From assembly GCF_000935125.1 (NCBI RefSeq), contig NZ_JRKI01000045.1, positions 62,001-126,000 of the forward strand: 64,000 nucleotides of DNA. The letters run 5' to 3'. Positions within the stretch are counted from its first letter, which is position 1, and each line of letters opens with the position of its first letter. A model generated the notes under the pieces. That model made no database searches. It saw only the letters and a program-made list of their open reading frames with translations, and was not told where the DNA came from. Position numbers and translations under genes: made by a program. This DNA is from Streptomyces natalensis ATCC 27448. Lineage in GTDB: Bacteria; Actinomycetota; Actinomycetes; Streptomycetales; Streptomycetaceae. Shown here in pieces: positions 32,057 through 42,586 of the stretch.

Positions 32057-32773
32057 TCAGGGGGCCTGGTACGGGATGAGCGGCCAGGCCCCCTGGACTA
32101 TCGCCGCCGGATCGCCGGAGCGCCGCAAGTACGCCTGGAAGGAGGCGGCTTGGTCGGCGGCGGCCTCCTGCTGGAGGGCGTGCAGGGCGCGTGGCGAGGG
32201 AATCGCGACGGCCGGGTACTTCTCCCCGATGCGCCGGGCGACACCGGCCGCGGCCGCCGCATCGGCGCCCGCTTCGTGGGCACCGTCCAGCCGCACGTCG
32301 TAATGGCCGCACAGTGCCTGAAGCGCGCGCTTGCCCTTGCGGTAGCGGTCCACGTGCTTGTCCAGGACCAGGGGGTCGATGACCGGTGCGGGCGCATGGC
32401 CCAGGCGCTCGGTCAGCGTCCGTACGCCGTGGCGGCGGCACTCGCGGTCGAGCAGCGAGAGGTCGTAGCGGGCATTCATCACCACCAGTGGGATCTCCGC
32501 GCGCAGGGCTTCGGCCAGCGCCTCGGTGATCTCTTCTGTTGCGGCGGCCGGCGGGCTGCCGTGCGCACGGGCGTAATCGGTTGAAATGCCGTGAATGGCC
32601 GCCGCTTCCTCGGGAATCGGGATCCCCGGATCGATCAGCCAGGACTGCTTGCGGGCCACCCGGCCGTCCCCCTCCAGGCGGATCAGCGCGGCGGTGACGA
32701 TACGGTCCCGCTCGACGTCGGTCCCGGTGGTCTCCAGGTCGAAACTGACCAGCAGCTCCTGATGCCAACTCAT
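32057..32773 (-). CDS. DEDDh 3'-5' exonuclease (DnaQ-like)
   Basis: A 238-residue exonuclease of the DNA polymerase III epsilon-like group: FDLETTGTDVERDRIV with D12 and E14, EAAAIHGIST, MNARYDLSLLDRE (third acidic residue) and HEAGADAAAAAGVARRI holding the catalytic His and last Asp. No polymerase or helicase domain is attached, so it may trim RNA or DNA ends as the stand-alone Streptomyces homologues are thought to do. Its stop lies 21 bases from the convergent phosphotransferase stop. Confidence 0.9.
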   Translation of the reverse strand: MSWHQELLVSFDLETTGTDVERDRIVTAALIRLEGDGRVARKQSWLIDPGIPIPEEAAAIHGISTDYARAHGSPPAAATEEITEALAEALRAEIPLVVMNARYDLSLLDRECRRHGVRTLTERLGHAPAPVIDPLVLDKHVDRYRKGKRALQALCGHYDVRLDGAHEAGADAAAAAGVARRIGEKYPAVAIPSPRALHALQQEAAADQAASFQAYLRRSGDPAAIVQGAWPLIPYQAP

Positions 32774-32900
32774 GGCCGGCCCCTCCTTCGGTCGTACATC
32801 CCCCGTTTCCGCTTCACTCTCGCATGCGCCACTGACAATCCCCCGGCCGCCCGTCGCGGCACGGCAGCCACGGCCCGTCGTCCGCCCCTACCCTGACCGC

Positions 32901-33635
32901 ATGGACCTACGGCTGGCAGGACGCGGAGCGCTGGTGACGGGCGCCAGTTCGGGGATCGGGGCGGCGGTTGCGGGGACGCTGGCGGACGAGGGCTGCGCGG
33001 TCCTCGTCCACGGCCGGGACGCGGCCGCCGCCGCGGCGGTGGCCGAGCAGGTCGCGGCCCGGGGGGTGCGCACCGAGGTGGTGCTCGGCGATCTGACGGA
33101 GCCGGGTGTCGCCGAGGAGGTCGCGGTCACCGCTCGCGACTTCGGGGCCCGGATCCTGGTCAACAGCGCCGGCCCGTTCACCGGGGGCGACTGGGACGGC
33201 GCCGGTCCGGCCGACTGGCACACCGCCTTCGAGGGCAATGTGCTGCCGACCGTGCGGGTCGCCCAGACCCTGCTGCCGTCGCTGCGGCAGGCGGGCTGGG
33301 GCCGGGTGATCACCATCGGCGGCCGGGCCCATGGGGCGTCGCCGCCCGGCGCGGCCGGCCGCTCCGCGGCCAGGGCTGCGATGGTGAACATGACCACGAG
33401 CCTGGCGCACCATCTCGCGGGGACCGGGGTCACCGCGAACTGTGTGAGCCCCGGGGTCATCGTGACGGACAAGGAGCGCATCGACGGTTCGGCGGGAGAG
33501 CAGCCGGGCCGGCCGGGCCGGCCGGGCCGCCCCGAGGACGTCGCGGCCGCGGTCGCCTATCTGGCCAGCCCGCGCGCCGACTACGTCAACGGGATCGAAC
33601 TGCGGGTGGACGGCGGGCACCCCGAGAGCCCGTAG
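32901..33635 (+). CDS. SDR-family oxidoreductase lacking the canonical catalytic residues
   Basis: A 244-residue classical short-chain dehydrogenase by fold: NAD(P) loop GASSGIG at 14-20, ILVNSAGPF, and C-terminal VNGIELRVDGGHPESP. The catalytic Ser is replaced (VITIGGRAHG) and YxxxK reads R154-S-A-A-R158, so Tyr and Lys are both Arg. The residues are clear in the DNA (CGC TCC GCG GCC AGG). It may bind NAD(P) without catalysis, or use other residues. A repeated RPGRPG segment lies near residue 205. TACCCT seven bases before the ATG suggests a leaderless start. Confidence 0.85.
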   Translation: MDLRLAGRGALVTGASSGIGAAVAGTLADEGCAVLVHGRDAAAAAAVAEQVAARGVRTEVVLGDLTEPGVAEEVAVTARDFGARILVNSAGPFTGGDWDGAGPADWHTAFEGNVLPTVRVAQTLLPSLRQAGWGRVITIGGRAHGASPPGAAGRSAARAAMVNMTTSLAHHLAGTGVTANCVSPGVIVTDKERIDGSAGEQPGRPGRPGRPEDVAAAVAYLASPRADYVNGIELRVDGGHPESP

Positions 33636-33667
33636 GCGAGGCCCCCGCACGCCCCACGAGGCCCCTA

Positions 33668-33718
33668 GGGCCTGTTGTCCGATGGGTCCTGGCCGGGCCC
33701 GACCCATCCGACAGGCCC
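33668..33718. terminator. Bidirectional hairpin after the SDR gene
   Basis: GGGCCTGTTGTCCGATGGGTC pairs with GACCCATCCGACAGGCCC across a 12-base loop with small bulges. It separates the SDR and the convergent HEPN gene. The arm GACAGGCCC and the YCCAYCGG core are shared with the hairpin at 11432. Confidence 0.8.
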
Positions 33719-33727
33719 CAGCACCCC

Positions 33728-34969
33728 TCACGACACCGGCCGCGAATCCGCCCACACGCTCTCGAACTCCTCCCGGTAGACCTCGAAGAGCCCGTGCTCC
33801 CCGTCACGCCCCTCCGTGCGCACGATGTCGCGGCCGCCCCCGCGCAGCACCAGTACCGGTGACTCCATCCCGCGGCTCTTGCGCAGATAGCTCTGCACCA
33901 CCGCCAGACCGTCCGCCCCGTCGCCGTCGACCAGATAGGCGGTGAAGCGAGGGGTCTCGTCGAAGACCTGGATCTCGAAGGCGCCCGGGTCGCGCAGCCG
34001 GGCCCGTACCCGCCGCATATGGAGGATGTTCATCTCGATGGAGCGGCTCATCTCGCCCTTCTTCAGGCCGATTTCGCGCTCGCGACGGCGGACCGCGCTG
34101 CTGGCGGGGTTGAGGAAGAGCAGGCGGATACGGCAGCCGGATTCGGCGAGGCGGACCAGGCGGCGGCCGGAGTAGTTCTGCACGAGGAGGTTCAGCCCTA
34201 TGCCGACCGCATCCAGCCGCCGGGCGCTGCCGAAGAGATCCTCGGCGGGGAGCTGGCGCTGGAGCCGCACCCGGTCGGGGTGGACGCCGACGACATCGGC
34301 GTAGCGGTCGCCGACGAGGTCCTCGACCGCGTCGATGGGCAGCCGGCCGGAGATCCGGGTGCCGGTGCCGGAGCCCAGTATGTCGAGCAGCCGGGCCGAG
34401 GCCCGTTCCGCCTGGGCGAGGACGGTGCGCGACAGCGCGCGGTTGCGGGAGACGATGTTGCGGGCGACCTCCAGCTCGTCGAGGGCCAGCTCGACCTCGC
34501 GGCGGTCGTCGAAGTAGGGCTCGAAACAGGGCCAGTGCTGGACCATCAGCTCGCGCAGCTGGGGCAGGGTCAGAAAGCTGAGGATGTTGTCGTCTGCGGG
34601 GTCGAGGAGATACCCCTTGCGGCGGCTGACCTCGCGGACCGCGACCGCGCGCTGCACCCATTCCTGCCCGGCGGGCCCGGCCGCCGCGATCACCCATTCG
34701 TCGCCGTGCACCGGCTCGTAGACGGGGCGCAGCACGGCCGCCACCACGGCCCGCAGCCGCTGCTCGACCAGATTCAGCCAGATGTAGGCGCGGCCGGCCC
34801 GGCGGGCGCGGGTGCGCACCTCGCTCCATGCCTCGGCGCCCCAGTCGAGTTCCGCCCCGATCTCCATCGGCCGTGCCAGGGACACCGCGCCGGGCGGTGC
34901 GTCGACGGAGCCGCCCTCATGACCCTCGCGACTCTCGTCACCAGGGGGCAACTCCAGCCCGCCGCTCAC
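33728..34969 (-). CDS. SAV2148-family HEPN-domain protein
   Basis: A 413-residue protein I recognise as the SAV2148 family: GLELPPGD near the start, SLARPMEIGAELDWGAEAWSEVRTRARRAGRAYIWLNLVEQRL (HEPN-like helical region), REVSRRKGYLLDPADDNILSFLTLPQLRELM, and a C-terminal region with GIGLNLLVQNYSGRRLVRL and MNILHMRRVRARL that resembles a PLD-like or DUF5919-type signalling domain. Conserved across Streptomyces, function unknown; HEPN domains often act as RNases or bind nucleotides. The GTG follows AAGGCGG at good spacing; a TTG ten codons upstream is less likely. Confidence 0.82.
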   Translation of the reverse strand: MSGGLELPPGDESREGHEGGSVDAPPGAVSLARPMEIGAELDWGAEAWSEVRTRARRAGRAYIWLNLVEQRLRAVVAAVLRPVYEPVHGDEWVIAAAGPAGQEWVQRAVAVREVSRRKGYLLDPADDNILSFLTLPQLRELMVQHWPCFEPYFDDRREVELALDELEVARNIVSRNRALSRTVLAQAERASARLLDILGSGTGTRISGRLPIDAVEDLVGDRYADVVGVHPDRVRLQRQLPAEDLFGSARRLDAVGIGLNLLVQNYSGRRLVRLAESGCRIRLLFLNPASSAVRRREREIGLKKGEMSRSIEMNILHMRRVRARLRDPGAFEIQVFDETPRFTAYLVDGDGADGLAVVQSYLRKSRGMESPVLVLRGGGRDIVRTEGRDGEHGLFEVYREEFESVWADSRPVS

Positions 34970-35391
34970 CTGCCACCGCCTTCCGAACCCCCGTGCCAAC
35001 GATCAAGGCAGACTACTGCGGCGCGGGGGGCGGTGCAGCAGGATGGTCCGAGTCCGCGGCCAACTCCCCTGGAACGCGGGGTGCGTTGCCGCCCGGGTGC
35101 GGCCGGGGAGTGAGCGGATTCATAGCCGTGACGTCGGAGGGAGCCGGGTGCGGCGGGCCCCGTCCCACGCGATGGGGTGTTCCGGCGGGCGGGCCGTTGA
35201 CCGTACGCCCCCGGCGGGGCCTGAGACGTCCTCGTACGACCATCCGACATCGCGACCCATTGCCCACATTCCAGCGAAGATGCCGTGAAATTCCGCCCGG
35301 CGGGACCTGGCTGGGGAAGGATTTCGCTTCGGTCCGCGGACGTGTGTCGTGGAGTCGCCGCAGCCCGACGAGAAGGTGGAAGAGTCTACGC
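34970..35391. other. Divergent promoter region between the HEPN gene and glgX
   Basis: 422 bases with no supported gene. The frame of glgX stays open upstream, but residues before MQVWPGQ are unlike the family. The glgX side ends in GAAGGTGGAAGAG, a plausible ribosome site. I could not single out a convincing -10/-35 pair. Confidence 0.5.
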
Positions 35392-37551
<2,160 letters not shown>

Positions 37552-38448
37552 CGGGGCGGGCCGCAGCGGTCGGCCGGGTGGCGGCCGCGACGGCGAGGAT
37601 CAGGGCGGCGGCCCCGACGGCCACGGCGAAGGCCGCCTGCGGCCCGTAGGCGTCGGCCAGCCGCCCGGAGAGCGCCAGCGCCAGGGCCTGGCCGCCGACC
37701 ACCGCGCTGGTCAAGAACGCCATCGACTCGGCCAGCCGGGAGGCGGGCACCGCCCGTTCGGTCAGCCCGAAGACGGTGATCAGATGCGGCGCGAAGGCCA
37801 CGCCGAGGACCACGACGACCAGATACAGCGCCCCCAGCGTCCGGACGCACAGCAGGGGCGCCGACAGCGCGACCAGTGCGACGCCCGCCGCCCGCCACCG
37901 GGCCGGCAGTCCGATGCGGGCGGGCACCAGGGCCAGCGAGAGACCCGCGGCGGCGCTCATCACGCCCATCGCGGCGTAGACGAGTCCGGCCTGTGCGGGC
38001 CGCCCGAGGTGGGCGGTGAGCGCGGTGATCCCGGCCTGGCAGGCGCCGAACATGGCGCCCTGGAGCGCCATCGAGGCCCGCATGGCCCACACCCCGCCCG
38101 GCAGCCGGGTGCGCGCACGGCGGACCCCGGCGGGGGCCTTGGCGGGGGCCTTGGCGGGGGCCTTGGCGGGCCGGAGCGCGGTCGCCGTCCGGTGCAGGGC
38201 GAACGCCGAGCCGCAGCCGGCGAGCAGGACGGCGGCCAGCGCGAGGGCGACGGCCGGACGGGCGAGCGTGGCGGCCAGCCCGACCAGCGCCGGACCCAGC
38301 ACGAACGAGACCTCGTCCAGGGTGCCTTCGAAGGACAGCGCGGCGCCCACCAGCCGGTCGTCGGCGCCCGCACGACGGGCCAGCGCCACCATGCGGGTAC
38401 GGGCGAGCGGCCCGATCTGCGGCACGCTCGCCCCGGCCAGCAGGCCGT

Positions 38449-38490
38449 CCCCCAAGCTCTCGACTTCGCTCGAGCAGGGAGGTGCCCCCA
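38449..38490 (-). repeat. Short palindromic repeat disrupting the MFS gene
   Basis: Minus strand: TGGGGGCACCTCCCTGCTCG, then AGCGAAGTCGAGAGCTTGGGGG. The core CTCGAgcgaagTCGAG is an inverted repeat inside a larger GGGG/CCCC pairing. It shares CTGCTCGARCGAAGTYGAG with the copy at 43839. Confidence 0.7.
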
Positions 38491-38962
38491 CCCGCCAGCG
38501 GCGGCGTCGCGATCCGCGCCAGGGAGGCCGCCACCAGGGCGGCGACCGCGAGCGCGTTGAGCCAGCAGGCGGCCAGCACGACCGGACGCTGGCCGTGCCG
38601 GTCGGCGAGCCGGCCCATCAGCGGCCCGGCCGCGGTCTGCCCCGCCGCCCACCAGACCGGCGGTGGTGAGCGAACCGCTGGTCTCGGCCACCAGCAGCAG
38701 GCTGCCGAGCTGGCACATGGCGGTCGGCAGCCGGCCGAGGAAGGAGACGAGTGGCAGCAGCGGCCCGCCCAGGGCGATCACCCGGCGATAGGTGGCGTAT
38801 GCAGCGGTCATCGGCCGACGCTATCCGGGGCGCGCCGCGCGCCCCACCCACCGGACGTACGAAGGGCCCTGGCGCACCGCCCCACCGGCTCGGAGGAAAC
38901 GACAGCGCACCGGGAGCCGGGCGGATGACACACAAGGGCCTCCACGGGGTACGGGTGTTCCC

Positions 38963-41518
38963 ATGACGCCGCCCTTGAGTCCGCCGCCGACCGCCACCTA
39001 CCGGCTACAGCTCCAGCCGGACTTCCCGTTCGCCGCCGCCGAGCGGGCGGTGCCGCAGCTCGCCGCGCTGGGCGTGTCCCATCTGCATCTCTCCCCCGTC
39101 CTGGAGGCGGTGCCGCGCTCCACCCACGGCTACGACGTGGTCGACCACACGGTGGTACGGGCCGAGCTCGGCGGCGAGGGCGGGCTGCGCGCGCTGGCGG
39201 CGACCGCCCGGTCGCACGGTCTGGGCCTGGTCGTCGACGTCGTGCCGAACCATATGGCGCTGCCCGCCCCGGCCTCGCTGAACGGGCCGCTGTGGGCGGT
39301 CCTGCGGGACGGCCCCGGCTCCCCGTACGCCCGGTGGTTCGACATCGACTGGGAGGCGGGGCAGGGCGGGCGGCTGCTGCTGCCGGTGCTCGGGGGGCGG
39401 CTGGGTGAGGAGATGGGGCGGCTGCGCGTCGAGGACGGGGTGCTGCGCTATCACGCGCACGCCTTCCCGCTGCGCCCCGGTACGGAGGGGCTGCCGCTGG
39501 CCCGCCTCCTCGAAGCCCAGTGGTACCGGCTGGCCTGGTGGCGGCTGGCCCGCAGCGAGCTCAACTACCGGCGGTTCTTCACCATTTCGGAGCTGATCGC
39601 CCTGCGGGTGGAGGACCCCGAGGTGTTCGCGGCGACCCATGGCACGCTGCTGCGGCTGCTCCGCGAAGGCGTCATCGACGGGCTGCGGATCGACCATCCC
39701 GACGGCCTGGCGGACCCCGGCGGCTATCTCGGCCGGCTGCACGCCGCCACCGGAGGCCGGTGGACCGTCGTCGAGAAGGTCCTCGGCGCCGACGAGCGGC
39801 TGCCCGGGAGCTGGGCGTGCGCGGGCACCACCGGCTATGACGCGTTGCGGCACATCGACGCGCTGTTCGTCTGCCCCCAGGGCGCCGGCCGGCTCTTCGC
39901 CCACTACCGCGACTTCGCGACCCCGCTGGCCGACGAGGGCGGCGACTGGGAGGAGACGGTGCGCCGGGCCGCGTACGAGGTGGTCACCCACGATCTGGCC
40001 GCGGAGGTGGAGCGATTGGTGCGCACCGCGGTGCGCATCGGCGAGCGCGCGCCGCGGCCGGGCGACCATGCGCCGTGGGCGCTGCGGCAGGCGATCCGGG
40101 AGCTGCTGGTGCGGCTGCCGGTCTACCGCCCCTACGCCGCGGATCCGGGCCGCGCCGGACAGGACGCGGCGATGCTGGGCGAGGCGGCGGTCCGAGCCCG
40201 CGGCACGTTCCGGGTGCCGGAGGAGGCGGCGGCGGTGGATCTGATCCACGATCTGGCGCTGGGGTGGCGGCAGGGGGACGGGGCGCCTGAGGGAGGAGAC
40301 CCCGGTGGCCGGGATCCCGCCGGGCCCGGCGGCCTCGCGGACCCTGCCGACGCGGCCGGCCGGGACGACGCGGCCGACGCCGCCGATGCGGCCGACACCG
40401 CCGACCGGGCCGATTTCGCCGCCCGCTTCGCCCAGACCGCCTCCGCCCTGCGCGCCAAGTCCGTGGAGGACACCGCCTTCTACCGCTATCCGGTGCTGCT
40501 GTCGGCCTGCGAGGTCGGCGGCGACCCCGGCACGCCCGCCCTCGGTCCGCAGGCGTTCCACGACTTCTGCGCCCACTTGCAGCGCGACTGGCCCGCCACC
40601 GGGACGGTGCTGTCCACCCACGACACCAAGCGCAGCGCCGACGTCCGGGCGCGGATCGCGGTGCTGTCGGAGTGCCCGGACCGGTGGCGCGATGTGCTGG
40701 GGCAGGCGGCCGACGGGGCGGGCGGCCACCTGGTGGCCGAGGGGGCGGTGGACCCGATGGTGTCCTGGCTGGCCTGGCAGACGGTGTTCGGGCTGGGCGG
40801 GCCGTCGGCCGGTGGCCCGGCCGCCGCCGAACGGGTCGCGCCCGCGGTCCTCAAGGCCGTACGGGAGGCCGGTCTGCGCACGTCCTGGACGGAGCGGAAC
40901 GCGGAGTACGAGGAGGCGGTGGCGGAGTTCGTCCGCGGCGGGCCGTGCGGCCCGGCGGCCGACTCGCTCACCGCGCTGCACGACGAACTGGCGCCGTTCA
41001 TCCGCGCCAACGTGCTCGGCGCGACGCTGCTGCACCTGACCATGCCGGGGGTGCCCGACCTCTACCAGGGCACCGAGCGGGAGTATGCGGCGCTGGTCGA
41101 CCCGGACAACCGGCGGCCCGCCGCTTTCCGGCCCGAGCTGCTCGCCGAACTGGACGGCGGGGCCGCGCCGCGCGATCTGTCCGCCGAGAAGCTGCGGCTG
41201 ACGGCCGTCGCGCTGCGGCTGCGCCGCGCCCACCCCGAGTGGTTCGACGCCGGCGGCGGCTACGAGCCGCTGCGCGCCGAGGGCCCCGCCGCCGAGCACT
41301 GTGTGGCCTTCGGCCGCGCCGGGCGGGTCGTCACGGTCGCCACGCGGCTGTCGCTGCGCCTGGTGGAGACCGGCGGCTGGTGGGACACCGTTCTGCCGCT
41401 GCCGCCGGGCGGCCCCTGGCGGGAGGCGCTGACCGGCCGGGTGGTGGACGGCGGGACGGCGGTGGGGCTGACCGAGCTGCTGGCCCGGTCACCGGTGGCG
41501 CTGTTCACCGCGGGGTGA
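38963..41518 (+). CDS. treY: Maltooligosyl trehalose synthase
   Basis: An 851-residue GH13_26 enzyme that isomerises the reducing-end glucosyl bond of maltodextrins to alpha,alpha-1,1. It has TATYRLQLQPDFPFAAAERAVPQLAALGVSHLHLSP, DVVPNHMAL, the nucleophile in GLRIDHPDGLADPGGYL, the acid/base in TVVEKVLGADERLPGSW, and VLSTHDTKRSADVRAR. An Asp/Ala-rich stretch (DDAADAADAADTADRAD) near residue 470 is a low-complexity insertion in an otherwise normal protein. TreZ is encoded 5.6 kb downstream rather than adjacent. Confidence 0.95.
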   Translation: MTPPLSPPPTATYRLQLQPDFPFAAAERAVPQLAALGVSHLHLSPVLEAVPRSTHGYDVVDHTVVRAELGGEGGLRALAATARSHGLGLVVDVVPNHMALPAPASLNGPLWAVLRDGPGSPYARWFDIDWEAGQGGRLLLPVLGGRLGEEMGRLRVEDGVLRYHAHAFPLRPGTEGLPLARLLEAQWYRLAWWRLARSELNYRRFFTISELIALRVEDPEVFAATHGTLLRLLREGVIDGLRIDHPDGLADPGGYLGRLHAATGGRWTVVEKVLGADERLPGSWACAGTTGYDALRHIDALFVCPQGAGRLFAHYRDFATPLADEGGDWEETVRRAAYEVVTHDLAAEVERLVRTAVRIGERAPRPGDHAPWALRQAIRELLVRLPVYRPYAADPGRAGQDAAMLGEAAVRARGTFRVPEEAAAVDLIHDLALGWRQGDGAPEGGDPGGRDPAGPGGLADPADAAGRDDAADAADAADTADRADFAARFAQTASALRAKSVEDTAFYRYPVLLSACEVGGDPGTPALGPQAFHDFCAHLQRDWPATGTVLSTHDTKRSADVRARIAVLSECPDRWRDVLGQAADGAGGHLVAEGAVDPMVSWLAWQTVFGLGGPSAGGPAAAERVAPAVLKAVREAGLRTSWTERNAEYEEAVAEFVRGGPCGPAADSLTALHDELAPFIRANVLGATLLHLTMPGVPDLYQGTEREYAALVDPDNRRPAAFRPELLAELDGGAAPRDLSAEKLRLTAVALRLRRAHPEWFDAGGGYEPLRAEGPAAEHCVAFGRAGRVVTVATRLSLRLVETGGWWDTVLPLPPGGPWREALTGRVVDGGTAVGLTELLARSPVALFTAG

Positions 41519-41548
41519 TCCGGCCCGCGCCCGGCCCGGTGGCGCTGT

Positions 41549-42442
41549 TCACCGCGGCACGGCCCCGTCCGCGCCCGTCCCGGTGGCGCGCAGCAGCTCG
41601 GTGAACTGGGCGGCGGCGCCGGTCAGTTCGACCCGTGAGAAGACGGTGATGTCGCGGCGCCAGGGCGGGTCCGTGGGGATGCGGGCGCAGTCGAGGCCGT
41701 CGAGTTCATGAGCCGCCGTCAGCAGCACCCCGACGCCGGCCGCCGCCATCCGCACCGCGGTCGAGCTGTGCTGCGTCTGCACGGCGGTACGGGGCGCAAA
41801 GCCCGCGCGCTCGCACTCCACGTCCAGCCAGCGCCGCCCGCCGACCACCGGTTCCAGGCCGCAGCGCACCCAGGCCCGCTCCGAAAGGTCGCTCAGCCGT
41901 ACCGACTCCCGGGCGGCGAGCGGATCGTCGTACGGCACGACCAGCACGATCTCCTCCTGCCCGACGACCGTGACCGGCCCCGGCCAGTCCTTGGGGCGCG
42001 GGCCGACCGCCATATCGGCGACGCCGCGCGCCATCCCGTCGTCGAGCTCGTCCGTGGTGGCGTACTCGTGGAGAACCAGGCGCACACCGGGATGCTCGCG
42101 GGCCCAACGGGCGCATACCGCGGGCAGGATGCCGACGGCCTGGGCGTGCACGGTCGCGAGGTGCAGTTCGCCGCTCTCGGCTCCGGCCGCCGCGAGGGCG
42201 GCGCGGCGGGCCTGCCGGGCGCTGCGGACCGCGAGTTCGGCGTGCGGGAAGTAGGCCCGGCCCATGGGCGTCAGCCGCACCCCGCGCGGCATTCGCTCCA
42301 ACAGTGCGCCGCCCGCCTCCCGTTCGAGCGCCTTGATCTGGTGCGAGAGCGCGGACTGGGTGACATGCAGGACCTCGGCGGCGCGGGTGAAGGACTCCTC
42401 CTCGACGACCGCCACCAGGTATTCCATCTGCCGCAGACTCAT
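41549..42442 (-). CDS. LysR-family transcriptional regulator
   Basis: A 297-residue LysR regulator: N-terminal winged helix (MSLRQMEYLVAVVEEESFTRAAEVLHVTQSALSHQIKALE) and a periplasmic-binding-like effector domain from about residue 90. It is divergent from the lipoamide-dehydrogenase-like gene, and the shared 144-base gap carries a 17-base palindrome, so it probably regulates that gene and itself. The effector is unknown. Its C-terminal codons share a 22-base direct repeat with the end of treY. Confidence 0.9.
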   Translation of the reverse strand: MSLRQMEYLVAVVEEESFTRAAEVLHVTQSALSHQIKALEREAGGALLERMPRGVRLTPMGRAYFPHAELAVRSARQARRAALAAAGAESGELHLATVHAQAVGILPAVCARWAREHPGVRLVLHEYATTDELDDGMARGVADMAVGPRPKDWPGPVTVVGQEEIVLVVPYDDPLAARESVRLSDLSERAWVRCGLEPVVGGRRWLDVECERAGFAPRTAVQTQHSSTAVRMAAAGVGVLLTAAHELDGLDCARIPTDPPWRRDITVFSRVELTGAAAQFTELLRATGTGADGAVPR

Positions 42443-42486
42443 GCCCGGCCCTCCCCGTTCCCCCCGGCCCGTGCCTATGGCCAGGC

Positions 42487-42520
42487 CGTATGCACTGCAT
42501 ACGTGGGGCCGTATGCACAG
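42487..42520. promoter_or_regulatory. Probable LysR operator between the divergent genes
   Basis: CGTATGCACTGCATACG (42487-42503) is a perfect inverted repeat around a central C. A half copy, CGTATGCACAG, follows at 42510-42520. The spacing (one full site plus a half site toward the target gene) is typical of LysR regulation. Confidence 0.65.
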
Positions 42521-42586
42521 CGCTCATCGCCCCCATCAAAACATTGCCTTGGACTCATCGCCCCAGGTGGGACGAGGCTGCCCGGT

